A stretch of 64,000 bases of DNA from Aselliscus stoliczkanus (GCA_033961575.1 CM066739.1:68510559-68574558); one strand, 5' to 3'; shown: positions 13,761-25,995, numbered from the stretch's first letter. The notes: generated by a model not told the origin, from the letters alone. Numbers and translations: made by a program.

Positions 13761-14162
13761 TCGTCTTTGCATCTCTGGAACTTTTATGGTGTGTGTGTAT
13801 GAAGAAGAGAGAGACACACACACACTAAGCCCTTCATCAAAAGAAGCTTAACTTGTTTGCTTTCTCTCAGTCGTTAGAGCACTTTCAGATCTTGAGCTGT
13901 TCTGGATAGCACTAGAAGGTTCTAGGAGCCAGAATTTCAGGTAGCCAAGGCTTTCCCTCAGGAACGCTTATTTGAGTCAGGAGCTCTCTGCCCAGCAGGA
14001 GCGTGGTGGGTATACTCAGTCATTGGGTCTTCGTTGACCTGTCCTCAGGCCTGGGATAGTGCAGCCTGAAGGAGAGCAAAGAGAGAGAGAGAGAGAGAGA
14101 CCTCAGACCATGGATGATTTCATTTATGTTAATAGGGAGTGGGGGAAAGGAGGAAAGAGGTT

Positions 14163-14276
14163 TTCTTTTTTTTTTTTTCTTTTTTTTTTTTTTCGGATCC
14201 CCTCACATGTGGGATCCGAACCTGGGCCACTGGCATCCCAAGCCAGCTCCCAACCACCGCACCACCTGGCCGGTCC
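14163..14276 (-). mobile_element. Short tRNA SINE (type C)
   Basis: Read in reverse it starts GGACCGGCCAGGTGGTGCGG and ends in a T-rich (A-rich on its own strand) tail. Its B-box-like region is GGTTCGGATCCC. The 8-bp duplication AAGAGGTT flanks it (14155-14162, 14277-14284). Confidence 0.85.
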
Positions 14277-16319
14277 AAGAGGTTATTTTTGGAGGGAAGA
14301 AAGATATAGGTTTAGATTTTAAGCGAAACGCTGTTTTTTTAATTTCTATGATTTAGATTTTTTCAAAGTGTTACTACATTACTTTGTTAAAAGTATGTAT
14401 AATTCTGAAGCTATTAAATGTAGCCGTACTCAAATATTAGTAGCAAAGTCTTCAAATAAAATATAAACAGGTTTTTTTTTGTTTGTTCTCAAATGATTCT
14501 TATACACTTGCTGCTAGTGAGTCGTTTAGGTAATCCGTATCTTTTGTGTCTGTTGGTCATATTTCTTTTTTCTACCACAGTAACCAGCTTAAGGCAGTGA
14601 TAGGAGCTGTGGCAGCATTAAGTGTAGAGGTTAAATTGAATCAAAAAAGTAGCCTTGTGTAAAGTTGAGGCTCTTAATTGAGTGACAAGAGCATCATCTG
14701 TGCTTTTCCAGGGTGCGCGTCAGACAAGGATGCGTGAGTGGCACTGACTCTTGACCTTGGCTCCACGGAAGTGACATTCAGATTTCCGAGGGGTTAATCC
14801 AGCCGCAGCTCTGTTGTCCTTTATGGCGTTAAGGAGGATCAACAGCTCAGAGCTGACATGACATCTGTTTCAACTGTCCTCATCGGTAAATGCTAACTAA
14901 GGATGTGCTAAGAGTAGCACAGTACGCTGGATTTTCCTGCGTCTCTTGTTGCATGAAATAAAGCTGAGACAAGCACTAATTTAATTAACTTGAAATATCC
15001 TATGACTTTGAAGAGCATCTCCGCCCCTTTCTTTCTCTGCTATGTACATTAGCCATTGGAATTTTATTTTACTTCATTGTTTATGATCCACTAGCCCTAT
15101 CTGAATGCTTGTCCTTCAAGGGCAGGAATCATATTCTTCACAATATATTTCAACATGCAAATCACCCAGGATGCTCTTCACTGGCTATTCAGGAAGGATC
15201 ACGACTTATTGACTGAGATTGAAATCGAAGTGTGCTATTTTTAGTATCTCATACTTATTCCACTTTCAGTTTCTTGTCATTTCTTACTTTTGTCTTTCCT
15301 TTCCCATCTGTTTTCACTCATTTTCTCTGGGATTGCCTATAGGAGCCCTCTGGGCAAACTGATTGTACTCAATGCTTGCAAAAAGCCATGGGTTGAAAGG
15401 TAATGGCCTACAGCTGACCTAGCAAAGCATGCATGGAAGAATACTGCCTTGCATTTATAGGTGCTTTTCAAAGCATTTCATTATATATCTAGATTTTCAA
15501 AACAATTTTTAAAAAGAGGGGAAAATGCTATTACTATTACTATTATTATTATTAGGATACTAACAAGGAAATCACAATGGATTTGTCCAACTGGCATGGT
15601 GAACCAGCAACACAGCTGTCAGGGGATCCCAGTCATGGGCGTCATGATACAGAAGGTTCCCCACTGACACAAGTTGACTTCTTGCAGATACCCGGGTCTT
15701 CTGAGTCTTGGGAGTAAGTGGGAAGAAGACAGACAACTCAGAGTCCAGGAGTATCTGCCACTGGCCTTGATCTGCAAGAGCAAATCCACAAACAGCATAA
15801 TTCCGCATAGGTTCACCCTGGTCTGGTGGGTGACTTTATTCAGGACCTGGTGGTCTCTCTTGTCTTCCCAGAAATAGTGCCAGCCATGCCAGAACCTGTA
15901 TGAACATACGCAGGTAATGCAAGAGTAGAGCTTTCAGGTGCACGATAAGGTCTCAAACTCTTGAATTCTTAGCTGAAGAACAATTATTTCACAAGCTTTT
16001 TCTAACCTGATCCCTACAGGAAATATTTTTTAAAAATTCATGTCATTTTTATTCATTAAAAACTGGATAGAGACAAGGAAATGGGAGAACTCACCTTTGT
16101 TTGTTTTTCACTTTATACACAATTCACATCAACACCCTTGGGCCAAAACATCATTGGTGGTCATCTTGAGACCTCATAGGACTTCCTGAAATTTGGCGGG
16201 CGGGGTGGGGGGGGGATTTGTTTGCAAATATGACCTAATTGGGTAAGGACTGAAACAGAGTTTGTAAATAAATTGAGTCTAGTTAAGAAATAGCCTTTTT
16301 GTAACTGGTGATTTCATCT

Positions 16320-16480
16320 TGAGTATCACCTGGACACATTGAGGTTCATCACGTGATCAGAGGAGCTCAGGGAGGTGAAGTCCAGCCTTGGTACCAAGGC
16401 AGGTGTTGTGACCTGAGACTAGAACTTGTCACTCACACTCCCACTCTGGTGCTTTTTCCACTCGCCACCTTGCCTCCTTG
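16320..16480 (-). repeat. MIR-like remnant
   Basis: GGGAGGTGAAGTCCAGCCTT, GAGACTAGAACTTGTCACTC and TCTGGTGCTTTTTCCACTCG follow the order of an antisense MIR 5' region. Weak and diverged. Confidence 0.4.
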
Positions 16481-17563
16481 TCCCCACACCTCACTTCAGA
16501 AAACCCAGCAAAAATCTATCATCTGACACAGGACTTCTTATTGTTGTTCTTGAGAATACCTCTGTACAATTATTATTTGTGGAAGTGAGCGTTTTCCCAT
16601 AAAGAAAGCAGAAGCCAAAAATTCCTGGGTTTTTTTTTTGTTTTTTTTTTTTTGCATTAATAGCATATTGTCGATTGTCATGCCACCAAATGAGTGTGAG
16701 GCAAGGAACGCATAGCTTGTCTGATGCCAGCAATTGCTCGCGTAACAGGAAGGTTTGACTTTCCCAAATTGTCCTCATGTCAAATGTGACATCTCTTTAT
16801 GTACTATTTTTAACGTTCACAATGAGATGTGAAATGGTGTTAACAGTAGCCCAAGGATACCAAAGCTACAAGATTAGAAATTATTTTTAAGCTGCCTTTC
16901 TTCTTCCCTGGAGAGGGCTGCTGTATTAACACTCATTACAGTGAAGCTGAGCAGATGGGCAAACAGGCTGATTAGTTTTTTCATCCATATAGTTTTTTGT
17001 TTTGTTTTTTCCTATATGGAGCTTTGATGTTGGCTCTTCCTTCAATAAAAGAAAGGAGTTTTTAGATGTTGCCTTATCTCAATTTCCCTTTTTAATCAAA
17101 GGGAAAAAGGAGGTACTTTGCTGCTGATCTATTAATAATGTGGCTGTGTCTTTTTCTTAACTGCTGACTTCATAGCTCTCTATGTACCCATTGCAATCAG
17201 AATTTGGTTTCTCTCCAGGCCTCCAAGCTGTATGTGGTGTATTCCTGTTCTTTCCGACCTAGGATTTCTTTATGGAGTTTATCACTTTCGATTCATTTTT
17301 TAGAAGTGTCTTTCTTGACAAGGAAACTGTTTACAGTATTTTTGGCTTTTCCATCCAAAAAGAAAAAGTCTGTCACTAATTGGTGGAAAGTAAAGTTACC
17401 CATCATATTACATAAATGTAAATATTTTCCCATGGCTTTTTAAAAAATGGGTCAGGCAGCTCCTTGACTTCTGAAAACAGATTTTGCTTATTTTTTCCTT
17501 CCCAATTTTATAAAAATTGGTTTTTTGATGATACTGTGCTTATTAAGTAAAGAAAAAAGCTAG

Positions 17564-17990
17564 CAGCAATCCTACTTTTCGGTATTTTATCCAAAGGGAA
17601 GGATATCACGATCTTAAAAAGGTTTTTTGCACCCCTATGTTCACTGAAGCATTTTCTACAATAGTCAAGGTATGGAAACAGTCTAAAGTCAACAGATGAA
17701 TGGATAAAGAATATATAAATATATATATTTATAATTTGACCTTTAAAAAGAAGGAAGTACTGCCATTGGCAAAGAGAGTAGAACTTGAGTTCTCACCAAA
17801 AAAAAAAAAAAAAAAAGGTAAAGGTAAATATTTGTAAATAAATGTGTGAGGTGATGGATGTGTTAATAGTTAACTCGATCGTGGGAATCTTTTCACAGTG
17901 AATATGTATATCAAATTATCACATTGAACACTTTCAGTATATTACAGTTTTGTCAATTATACCTCAATAAAGCTAAAAAAATAAAGTTAA
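17564..17990 (+). mobile_element. LINE-1 3' end with internal deletion
   Basis: It carries typical old LINE-1 3' UTR phrases in order: GCAATCCTACTTTTCGGTAT, CAAGGTATGGAAACAGTCTA, CAGATGAATGGATAAAGAAT, AAGAAGGAAGTACTGCCATT, then a jump to AAGAGAGTAGAACTTGAGTT, GAGGTGATGGATGTGTTAAT and the end CAATTATACCTCAATAAAGC. Roughly 250-300 bases expected between the CTGCCATT and AAGAGAGTAG landmarks are missing. An A-run sits at 17799-17816. Confidence 0.85.
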
Positions 17991-19226
17991 CAGCTTTGGG
18001 AAAAAACATCACCATATCACTCACGTATAATATGTATTCATAGAAAAGTAACAGATTTACTGTGTATAGAAAAGAACTTTCTCCTGTTATAATATGAAGT
18101 TTTCTGGAATGATAGTTCCCCTAATGATACATATAGGTGATGATAGCTAATGATACACTTGAACCAATGATACATGATCCAAATGATACTGAAGAGGCTT
18201 GAGGCATAGTGTAAGGACAGGAAAGATAAACATGCACTGTGACAAATTTTTTAGTCCTTCTTAAAAAATTTGAATTGGATTTAGAAATTTGCTAATGTAT
18301 TTTATCAGGAGCAGGAAAAACATACTATAAAGATGGTGCTAAATTAAATTAGCTCTTGGCATTGTAGGTGTGGATTAAAACTTCTCATTACATGGTACAG
18401 GATATATAGCCATGCAACCATTTATTTGGGGAGACGTTTATACAAAGCCATGGGCGATTAATTGGACCCCATGTTTTTAGAGGGGCCTGACGATCCCATC
18501 ACAAGGATTATTTAGTTTTAAAAAAATCATCCTCAGTGGGATTTAGCATTAGAAGATTCCATCAAACATCAAAGAGATGCTTCGGTTTAATTCTCACACT
18601 GTGATCTGTGACTTCAGAAATAGCCTGTTGTTAATAATATGTGAAACCGAGACTCTCAGATCTGCTCAGGGATGCAGTCTTTGCATGTTCGTTTGCGCCA
18701 TCGACTTACCTCTCTTAAGTGGTGTGGTTTCAAGGAAGTACATGAATACAGGGCATGGGGGTGGGGAGAGAAAGGCTGAGCAAAGCTAATGGAAAAATGG
18801 GAGCTAAAAAAGTGCTAGGGTTCATGCGAAGGATAATACAAACTGAAAGGAAATGTTTCTGAGTAAGTTACAGTAGCAGTCATTAGGTGGACATTTCTGA
18901 AGATCTGTTCAATTTGAGGTCTCGTTTGGATTGAGGTCAAGTGAGAGAATTTTCAGTGGAAACGAAACCTTGACGTACATAAAAGATGCGGTTCAGGGGT
19001 ATTTTAGTGATGCTTCTTTAGCTGTGGTCAGGTCTCAGACCTGACCTTGACGTTGCTTTGCACAAAGCTGAATCAGGTGCCTGTGAGGTGAACTTCTCGG
19101 TCATCCTATATTTAACCTGCAATCCTGGTACCACATTGCTGTGAACCTGGTCTTGCTGTCCTTTCTCTGAATGTTTATATTTTATGGAGATAAGAAGGAA
19201 AACCCGATTGGTCTTGTTTACCACTA

Positions 19227-19461
19227 CAAAAGGTGCCAAAAAATGGATACACATTTTTAAGAAAGAAAACTGTATTAAAATTGTAATACTCAATATATAC
19301 CGATAACAAAAGATGAATCCAAGTCATGTTTGACTTCTGCAATGACAAGAGATGCTCAAAGTGGTTACCATCAGCTCCCAGACACTTCTGATTACGGTGA
19401 ACTACTTCTTGGGCAATGCTGACCAAAGTGTCCACTTGTATACATTTTTTTGGAACCCCTG
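19227..19461 (-). mobile_element. Short mariner-like element with transposase C-terminus relic
   Basis: Terminal inverted repeats read CAAAAGGTGCCAAAAAATGG at the left and the complement of CAGGGGTTCCAAAAAAATGT at the right, with TA on both sides (19225-19226, 19462-19463). The minus strand between them encodes HRNQKCLGADGNHFEHLL, the C-terminal signature of a Tc1/mariner-superfamily transposase. At 235 bp it is a deletion derivative that cannot be autonomous. Confidence 0.85.
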
Positions 19462-20793
19462 TATATACCCGATGCCTGCCAAACACATGTCTGTCACTTA
19501 GGTTTTAATAAATATCTGTTGATTAAAATAATGAATGATTAGACAATTGTTTATGTGCAGAATGCAATTGAAATAATAAAAAACTTTACCCAGTGATCCA
19601 CATAAGCTTTATGAATTGGAGATCTTAGGCCTCTCAAATAACTTCATAAATATCACCTTCAAAATGGACAAAATGTTCATAGATATTTTTGATGAAGTTG
19701 TAAAATGTAAAAACATCACTCTTTAAATCACTCCTGTACAATAGATAGTGTGTATGTTGCAGAAAGAAAATCTACTCCTCTTTAGGATTTAGACAGAATT
19801 TATATTGAGTGTTAGTGCTGTTTAGAAATACATAATTCAATGGAAACTTCGTGGGACATCACTTGAGTTGAATGTAAATCATGTCTAATGTGCTTGTTCA
19901 CATGTCCCTCACCTCCCTGCCTGAATAACAGAGAAATTCTTGGAAAATCCTTCTTAGATGTTTTATGTTTGTTAGCTTCCTGCAATGTATTTGATTTTCA
20001 TGAGATTTTAAATCCAAGTAAGACTTTTCGATAGAAGCACAACTTTTAAAACACCACACAATGTTTTTTAGGGTTAGCAAAGGATAATTCACGACTTAGA
20101 TTCTTACATTTACTCTATGGAGAGCACGTGAGGCTGTTGCAGGAAATTGGAACGAGGAAGAGAGGACCATTATAAACTGTCGCTGGATTATCCCTGTCCT
20201 TTGGGAATTGTGTTAGAATTTCCCACTCACCTTCCTATGTTTTTACTTTGTTTATTCTGAAGAGGTGCCAATAGACAGGGAAGCAGGTGAGGTTTACCCT
20301 GTCACTTCTGTTGGCTCTCCTGTGTCCCTGTGAGGTGTTTTTCTTCTCACATTCCTTTATGAAAGGAAGGAATTCATTCTGGGGCCCCACACCTGTGATC
20401 TTGCCTGGCGATGCTGGTGATGAGGAGGGGGAATGCAACGCTGCAGCACCCCCAGCCGTCACCACCCTAATAGGGCAGCCACCTGATTAGGGCAAGTGTC
20501 CCCCCTTTCTCCTATCCTTAGAACTGAATCCCGTCTCATAGATTTTTGTCTCATGTTTCAGTGATGTTTCTTCAAAAGCCATAATGGGTTTGACAGAATG
20601 GATTTCAACACTCCTAATTTAATGTCTCTCAAAGCGTGCTCAAATGTGGAACAGAAGAACTTCCTGTATCTTATTTTGTTTTATAGTTTATCTTTATTAA
20701 GCTGGATAAAGTTAGCAAAGCCTCCTCTAGGACCCCCACAAAGCATCAGCAGTCCTCTTCCCTGTCTCCCCTCTACCCCCCACCCCACCCAGC

Positions 20794-20818
20794 AGACACA
20801 GACACAGACACAGACACA

Positions 20819-20860
<42 letters not shown>
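20794..20860. repeat. (CAGACA)n then (CA)n microsatellite
   Basis: Four to five CAGACA units grade into about 20 CA units, a common sign of a point-mutated CA array. Confidence 0.97.
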
Positions 20861-20862
<2 letters not shown>

Positions 20863-21670
20863 GCTCTTCCATATTCTAGCATCTTAGCTGAAGAGCTCCT
20901 TACATCTGGATCATGCAACTACCCTTTCCTGGCAAATTTCTACCGAGCTTTTAGGATTCTCCAAAATATTACTTCATAATTTAATCTGCGCTTTTTTTTT
21001 AAATTCTGCATTGTCACAGTTTCCTGTGAAACTTGGGTCACAGCTCTGATGATACTGTATTGTGTGGATTTTTCAATGCCAGCATATCTCCCCCATCAAG
21101 CCCCTGAGCTTTATAAATCAGTATGAATAGACTATCAAATGAAAATGCTGTTTCTTTATTGACATTACTCCTAAATATTATAAGAATAGGGGTGTGTTCC
21201 ATACAGCTTTAACAAGATGAAAGTGTGTTAACATGGTTACCCAATAATGTAGAAAACTAGAAACATTGGCTATCTAGGAAAAAAAAAAATCTTCCTTGCT
21301 TGTAAAACTTGTACCACCTAACCCTATACTTCCTGTTAATGATTTAATATAACCAGTGATAGAAAATAGTCTGAAGAGCTATGCAAAGGTGTGGATTATG
21401 TTGTAGCCATAGAGTGAATATTGAAATTTGTATTCACTTGGCTTAATTTAAGATCATTACCTTTGTATCTAAGTTCATTTACTAGATTGATTTAGAATTA
21501 CCTTATAGTGTTTGGCTAATTTGAAAAATGCCCTTTGCTGAGATTTGATGATTTAAATGGCTCAAATTCTACATCCATAGATGTCATTCATGCTCTAGGA
21601 AGGAGGGCTGTTGGATAGCCATCTTTTTGGAAGAGAAAGCCTGCAGCTCCCTCTTGGTAGCTGTGTTCTT

Positions 21671-21771
21671 TTTTTTTTGAGGGCAGTGTCACTGGCCCTC
21701 ATATGTGGGACCCGAACCGGGGCCGCTGGCTTCCCAAGCCAGCGCTTAACAAGCATGCCACTCGGCCGGCC
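21671..21771 (-). mobile_element. Short tRNA SINE (type C), young-looking
   Basis: A full-length copy of about 101 bp, reverse of GGCCGGCCGAGTGGCATGCT through CACTGCCCTC plus A-tail. It is bordered by a perfect 16-bp duplication TGGTAGCTGTGTTCTT (21655-21670 and 21772-21787). Confidence 0.93.
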
Positions 21772-22410
21772 TGGTAGCTGTGTTCTTGAGGCTGAGAAAC
21801 ATCAAATGTTCCTAAAGGGGAGAGGAGGGTTCTGGGAGGCAGATGCTTGATGCCTCTTTCCTCTGCCATGGGTGTGAGGAGGTGAGGGGATGGATGGAGA
21901 TGAAGGAATAGATAGATGGTCCAACGGAAACATCCATAGGCCTAGAATAAGTCATGTATGCAATGGCTGAATAAGGACAATGAAAGAATCAAATAAATAA
22001 AAATAGGCAGGTTGAGCAGAGTAAGCCCTGAGAATTGAGGCAGTGACCTTGGGTGGGGCAGAGGAAGGTAACTAGGGGAGTATCTCTGTGGTTTATCCAC
22101 GATTGCTCTTTCCACTAGTATTAGAGGTCAGATTAAGGCACAGAGGCTCTAAAAGAGGTAGACAACTGCCTTGCTTTCTTTTCTTTATATTCCTACATCT
22201 GCTCAACCCTTAAAACATTCAGCTAGTAAGCAGAAAATGCACACAAGTAAATTTAAGTCCTTGCCCCATCTCCTTTATCATCCCAAACAGTGTCACCTCA
22301 GGGAAATAAAGTATTGAATAAGTTATAAAACCTACCAGAAATGTATAAACTAGCCCGTTTCCAGCCTGAGGAGGAAGACCACCTCCTCTTGGCAAAATTT
22401 GAAGAGCTAG

Positions 22411-22550
22411 GGCTGGCGGAGTGGCTCAGTTGGTTGAGAGCTCGCTCAAGTGTGTGAGCTGAGCTCTGAACAACAGCAGTTCGATGCCCAGCCCGAGCTG
22501 AACTGCTAACAGGTGGCAGGATGGCTCAGCTAAAAAAAAAAAAAAAAAAG
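22411..22550 (+). mobile_element. tRNA SINE (type B, one-unit form)
   Basis: GGCTGGCGGAGTGGCTCAGT (A box), GCAGTTCGATGCCC (B box), then GGCAGGATGGCTCAGCT directly followed by 18 A. Flanks TTGAAGAGCT and TTGACGAGCT form a near-perfect duplication. Confidence 0.9.
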
Positions 22551-23071
22551 TTGACGAGCTGGAGGAGGAGCCGGCCTGCAGGACAGGAGGGGACGCGACG
22601 CTAGAGACCCTTCCCCAGCCTCCGGGACTGAGGGCTTCTCATAGGGGTGCTTTCATTTCTCTGAAGGTTTTTGATGTCCCAGAACATCAGCAAGCATATG
22701 TGTGGCAAGTAGTAGGGCTCAGATATTTATCTGAATAAATAAATACATATATTTTTTGTACCTCCTTAAAATGTTCCGCTGTGTGTGGTGCAGGGAGTTT
22801 GCCTGCTGGCCTTGCTCCCTGAGTGGGGATCAGGTGAGAATGGGCCGCGTTACATACCCTTCCGTGGCCTGTCTGGTCCCAGCCCCAGCACAGCACGGGT
22901 CATGCAGGAATATTCTAGTCATTGCTGGTCACATAACTCACAGCAATGACATCAAGACAACGGTTGCCTCTCGCCCATTCTGACCTACCTTGCTTTCTGT
23001 TCTTGCAGGTGCGCAACTCTTGACCGACACAGCAGGAAGATCGATTTTCTTTGTGTTTAACGAAAAGAAAA

Positions 23072-23134
23072 ATGTCCCCGTGTCTGTAGAGATGATTTGT
23101 GGTTCAGCCCGGCTGAAGCTGAGCGAATGAGACT
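23072..23134 (+). promoter_or_regulatory. C1orf21: 5' leader with three upstream AUGs
   Basis: Three AUGs precede the main start within this exon. The first (23072-23089) encodes five codons and a stop, in the same frame as the main ORF. The second (23092-23130) encodes twelve codons and ends in TGA. The third begins at 23127, shares ATGA with that stop, lies in a different frame from the main ATG at 23135, and stays open past the exon end. Its context is weak (C at -3, A at +4), which would favour leaky scanning to the stronger main start. The AUGs are read directly from sequence; a role in translational control is inference. Confidence 0.6.
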
Positions 23135-23228
23135 ATGGGCTGTGCCTCCGCCAAGCATGTTGCCACTGTTCAAAATGAAGAGGAAGCCCAGAAAGGGAAA
23201 AACTATCAGAATGGAGATGTGTTTGGCG
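23135..23228 (+). CDS. C1orf21: C1orf21 coding exon, residues 1-31 (partial CDS)
   Basis: The frame starts MGCASAKHVATVQNEEEA and reads to residue 31 (Gly), ending in phase 1 with the first base of an Asp codon. I recognise this as the N-terminus of mammalian C1orf21 (DUF4612), an uncharacterised protein of about 121 residues in human. The ATG context is good (A at -3, G at +4). Gly2 followed by Cys3 resembles N-terminal myristoylation plus palmitoylation signals, so membrane anchoring is plausible, but position 6 is Ala rather than the favoured Ser/Thr. No transmembrane segment or enzymatic motif is visible. The exon is too short to stand out as an open frame and was found by protein recognition plus splice sites. 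The molecular function is unknown. Codons are intact, with no frameshift or stop. Confidence 0.96.
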
Positions 23229-23849
23229 GTGAGTGCCCTTGACCTTTCTTCTGGATCTTGTTGATCCAGGGCTTTCACTTTCATGGGCAAATCCTTGTAG
23301 TGTCATTGTGTTATAATTTGGGGGATGCTGGGAGAGGGCTGATGAGATGCAATAGAAATCAATGCAGATCTTACATTGGACAATCGTCATAACTTGTACA
23401 TAGAGGACTTCAAGGAGGACCGCGGAGGTTTAATGCAGACGCTAGCATTTAAATCAAATTTTAAATAACTAGTAGGACTTAAATAGGCTTGTGGGACGGC
23501 AGCCAAAGGGTATCCAGGTAGAGTAGAACGGTAAGACTGAAAACATAGAGGTCCAAAAGTGGAGTGAGTGAGAATTTGTAAATGAGACAAATGATATGTT
23601 TTTTTAGCATTAATAGAAAGTTATTCTTTATGTGAATTATAAATTTTCAGATTCAAAACTATAACTGTAATACATTTAGAATTGTCTTTTGACCTTTCTA
23701 TATGATGCCTCAAGGGAACTTCAGAATATCTAGTGCAAAGGTCATAAACTGCCAATCCATGACCGTATTGGGCCTGCAAATGTGTTTTCTTTGGCTCTCA
23801 GAGAATTTTAAAATGTAAAGCAAGATGGCCTTTAAAAATCAGGATGTTT

Positions 23850-23913
23850 CCCAGCGGCCCCGGTTCGGTCCCACATGTGAGCGCCAGTGACACTGCCCTC
23901 AAAAAAAAAAAAA
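23850..23913 (+). mobile_element. 5'-truncated type C SINE
   Basis: Only the 3' half is present, from CCAGCGGCCCCGGTTCGGTC to CACTGCCCTC plus A-tail. The duplication AAATCAGGATGTTT / AAATCAGGCTGTTT flanks it (one mismatch), so it inserted already truncated, about 620 bases after the start-codon exon. Confidence 0.88.
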
Positions 23914-25631
23914 AAATCAGGCTGTTTCACATGAAATCCCAAATTTCTTCAGAAGATTCCCTGAGGCAACAGTCAGGGGGCTGGTGCAGCTGTTGCCCCT
24001 TCAGTCAGGCTCTGGCCTCCACTGAACCTCTAAGCTGTGCCCATGATTGCACGTTAAGCCCAGTTCATTCACTAATCATGGATGTTACCTGCCTGGCCAC
24101 TGACAGGCTTTTGAGTGTGCCTAATCTTGAGTTTGTTCCTTGGAAGATCAGTTATTCCTCTGATGAAGCCATTCCTGTGTGTTAGTCCAAAATTCCAGTT
24201 AGGCAGATGAAGCCGTTTTTTGCTGAATTGTTTTAACAGTGAAACCCACTATTTGACATTTGCATGGCACTTGTATTCCTAAAAGCACCTTTTCTTCTCT
24301 TGTTCAACAAAGAACCTCCTTGAAATAATGTTTACATGTAAACAACTGAAGTTGCACAATTCAGTCACTGTCAAATAATTCTACCACATTTACAATAGAA
24401 TCTCTCGCTTTGATCCAGTGTCGTGGTTGGTTCAGTCCCCTGGTGAAGAATTGGGAACTAGTATGGGAGGAGGATTTCATTTTGTCTTGTTTTGTTTAAC
24501 AAACAAAAGTTAAAGTTGTTTCTGGAGCAAAGTTGCTTCCGGTGGTGACTATCTATAGAATTTAGAACTATGAAGAAGAGTAACATATCAGCATCTTAAT
24601 AAAACTGGAATCTAGATCACTGAAACCCCAGTCTCTGGAAAAAGAGCTAATTGGAACCGAGCCATCCATTTGCTAATTTAGTTACAAGTTTTATAGCCGA
24701 GAAGACTTGCTATTGTTCTGGAGTACCATGCATCTTTGGCAAATGTTAGCATTTAATAAAGGAGTCTTGTATTAGTCAACCGTTGCCTCAGGACCTCAGT
24801 GACATTTGATCATGAGAGCATCTTTCTTAGTCATGCGTTGACGGGTCAGCTGGAGTGGCTCTGCTCCAGATCCCTCTCGTCTTCCTCCTGGGACCAGTGA
24901 GCCAAAGAGGGTCGGGGAAGGGGGGGGTGAGGGAGGGGCAGTGCCCTCCTTTTGCAGAAGGGTGAAAGTGCAAGCGATATTCAAGGTGCCGCTTACGTTT
25001 GGGCTGCAAGCGAGCACACTGTCACTTGCACCAACATTCAAGTCAAGTCACCTCACAGGCTCAGAGACAAGAGGCAGATAAGTCCATCCGATCACAGTTC
25101 ATTCGTAGCAATGGTGTGCATGTAGAGAAGGGCCAAGAATTGGGGCTCATATTTCAGTTTACCTCCAGCCTGCCCAGTCTTTGCCGTCAGTGTGGCTCCG
25201 TGCAGTCCATGCCGTAAAGGGCAGTTAAGGCCTCTACGAACTTGTCTGCATCCTCCCAATACTCACATTGAAGCTTTATTCACTCCAGCGTTCTTGTTAC
25301 TCTTTCTGACATAAATGTTTGCAGATTTGTGGTGTGGTGTTAGAGCAGGAATACCAGGAAGGAGATAGCTTTGTGAACCAGTCAAGGGAGACAGTTTTTT
25401 CTAGTTCTACAGGGCTCTGGAGGGTGAGTTGTCAGAATCCACCGTGAGCATCTGTACCAGTATCCTAGATGTTCCTGAGTGCTGGCGTTTGAATATGACA
25501 AGAGAATGTCCCATCTGTGTGTCTCCACTGAAATTAGTCTGTAAGAAGAAGTAGTTTACAAAATCGCAATGTGATCACAGATGAATGGTAGATGTGGCTG
25601 AATTTTAACCATGTGATGTCTGTCATCCATT

Positions 25632-25995
25632 GTTTCAGTGATCTATTACTACATATAACAAAAGACAACACACGTGGTGGCTTGAAGCAACACTGATTTA
25701 TTATTTCCCACAATTCTGTGAGGTGGCTGGTGTTCTATCCACTGTGTTTTCTTGGGTTCAGTCATATAGCTGCGTTCAGCTGGGAGCTCAGATGGGCTCA
25801 ACTGACCGAGATGGTTTCAGCCCTCTGACCACCAGGCCTCTCTTTCCAACTGGGAGTCAAACTTTTCACCTGGGTGTGGGCTTCCAAGAAAGAAAGTAGA
25901 AGCTGCCAGGCCTCTTAAGACCTGAGCTGGAAAGTCCAAGAATGTCGCTTTTGCCACAAGTCCTAAGACCCTCCCAGGGTCAAGGGAGCATCAAG
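25632..25995 (+). repeat. Old interspersed repeat, family unresolved
   Basis: The stretch resembles a dispersed mammalian repeat with the phrases TGATCTATTACTACATATAA, GTGGTGGCTTGAAGCAACAC, TCAGCTGGGAGCTCAGATGG. I do not remember its family with certainty. Confidence 0.5.

Larger units (their letters stand above)
1..23008 (+). other. C1orf21: C1orf21 upstream intron (3' part)
   Basis: No exon, CpG island or RNA gene was recognised. Apart from repeats listed separately, 1-709, 917-2580, 2850-4028, 4200-8230, 10450-12223, 12783-13555, 14285-16300, 16480-17563, 17990-19226 and 19536-20780 are AT-rich single-copy-looking sequence with only scattered short open frames. Weak L2-like tails (for example 2095-2162 and 19470-19536, with the usual AATAAATAT plus GAATGAATG-type ends) are too decayed to delimit well. 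Confidence 0.8.
23009..23228 (+). other. C1orf21: C1orf21 exon with 5' UTR end and start codon
   Basis: This 220-nt internal exon is bounded by a pyrimidine-rich acceptor (TTTCTGTTCTTGCAG ending at 23008) and a consensus donor (G|GTGAGT from 23229). It carries 126 nt of 5' leader and then 94 nt of coding sequence from the ATG at 23135. Because an acceptor precedes the leader, at least one more upstream, presumably non-coding, exon must exist outside this window or unrecognised in it. The boundaries rest on the splice consensus and on the reading frame that the two coding exons share. Confidence 0.93.
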
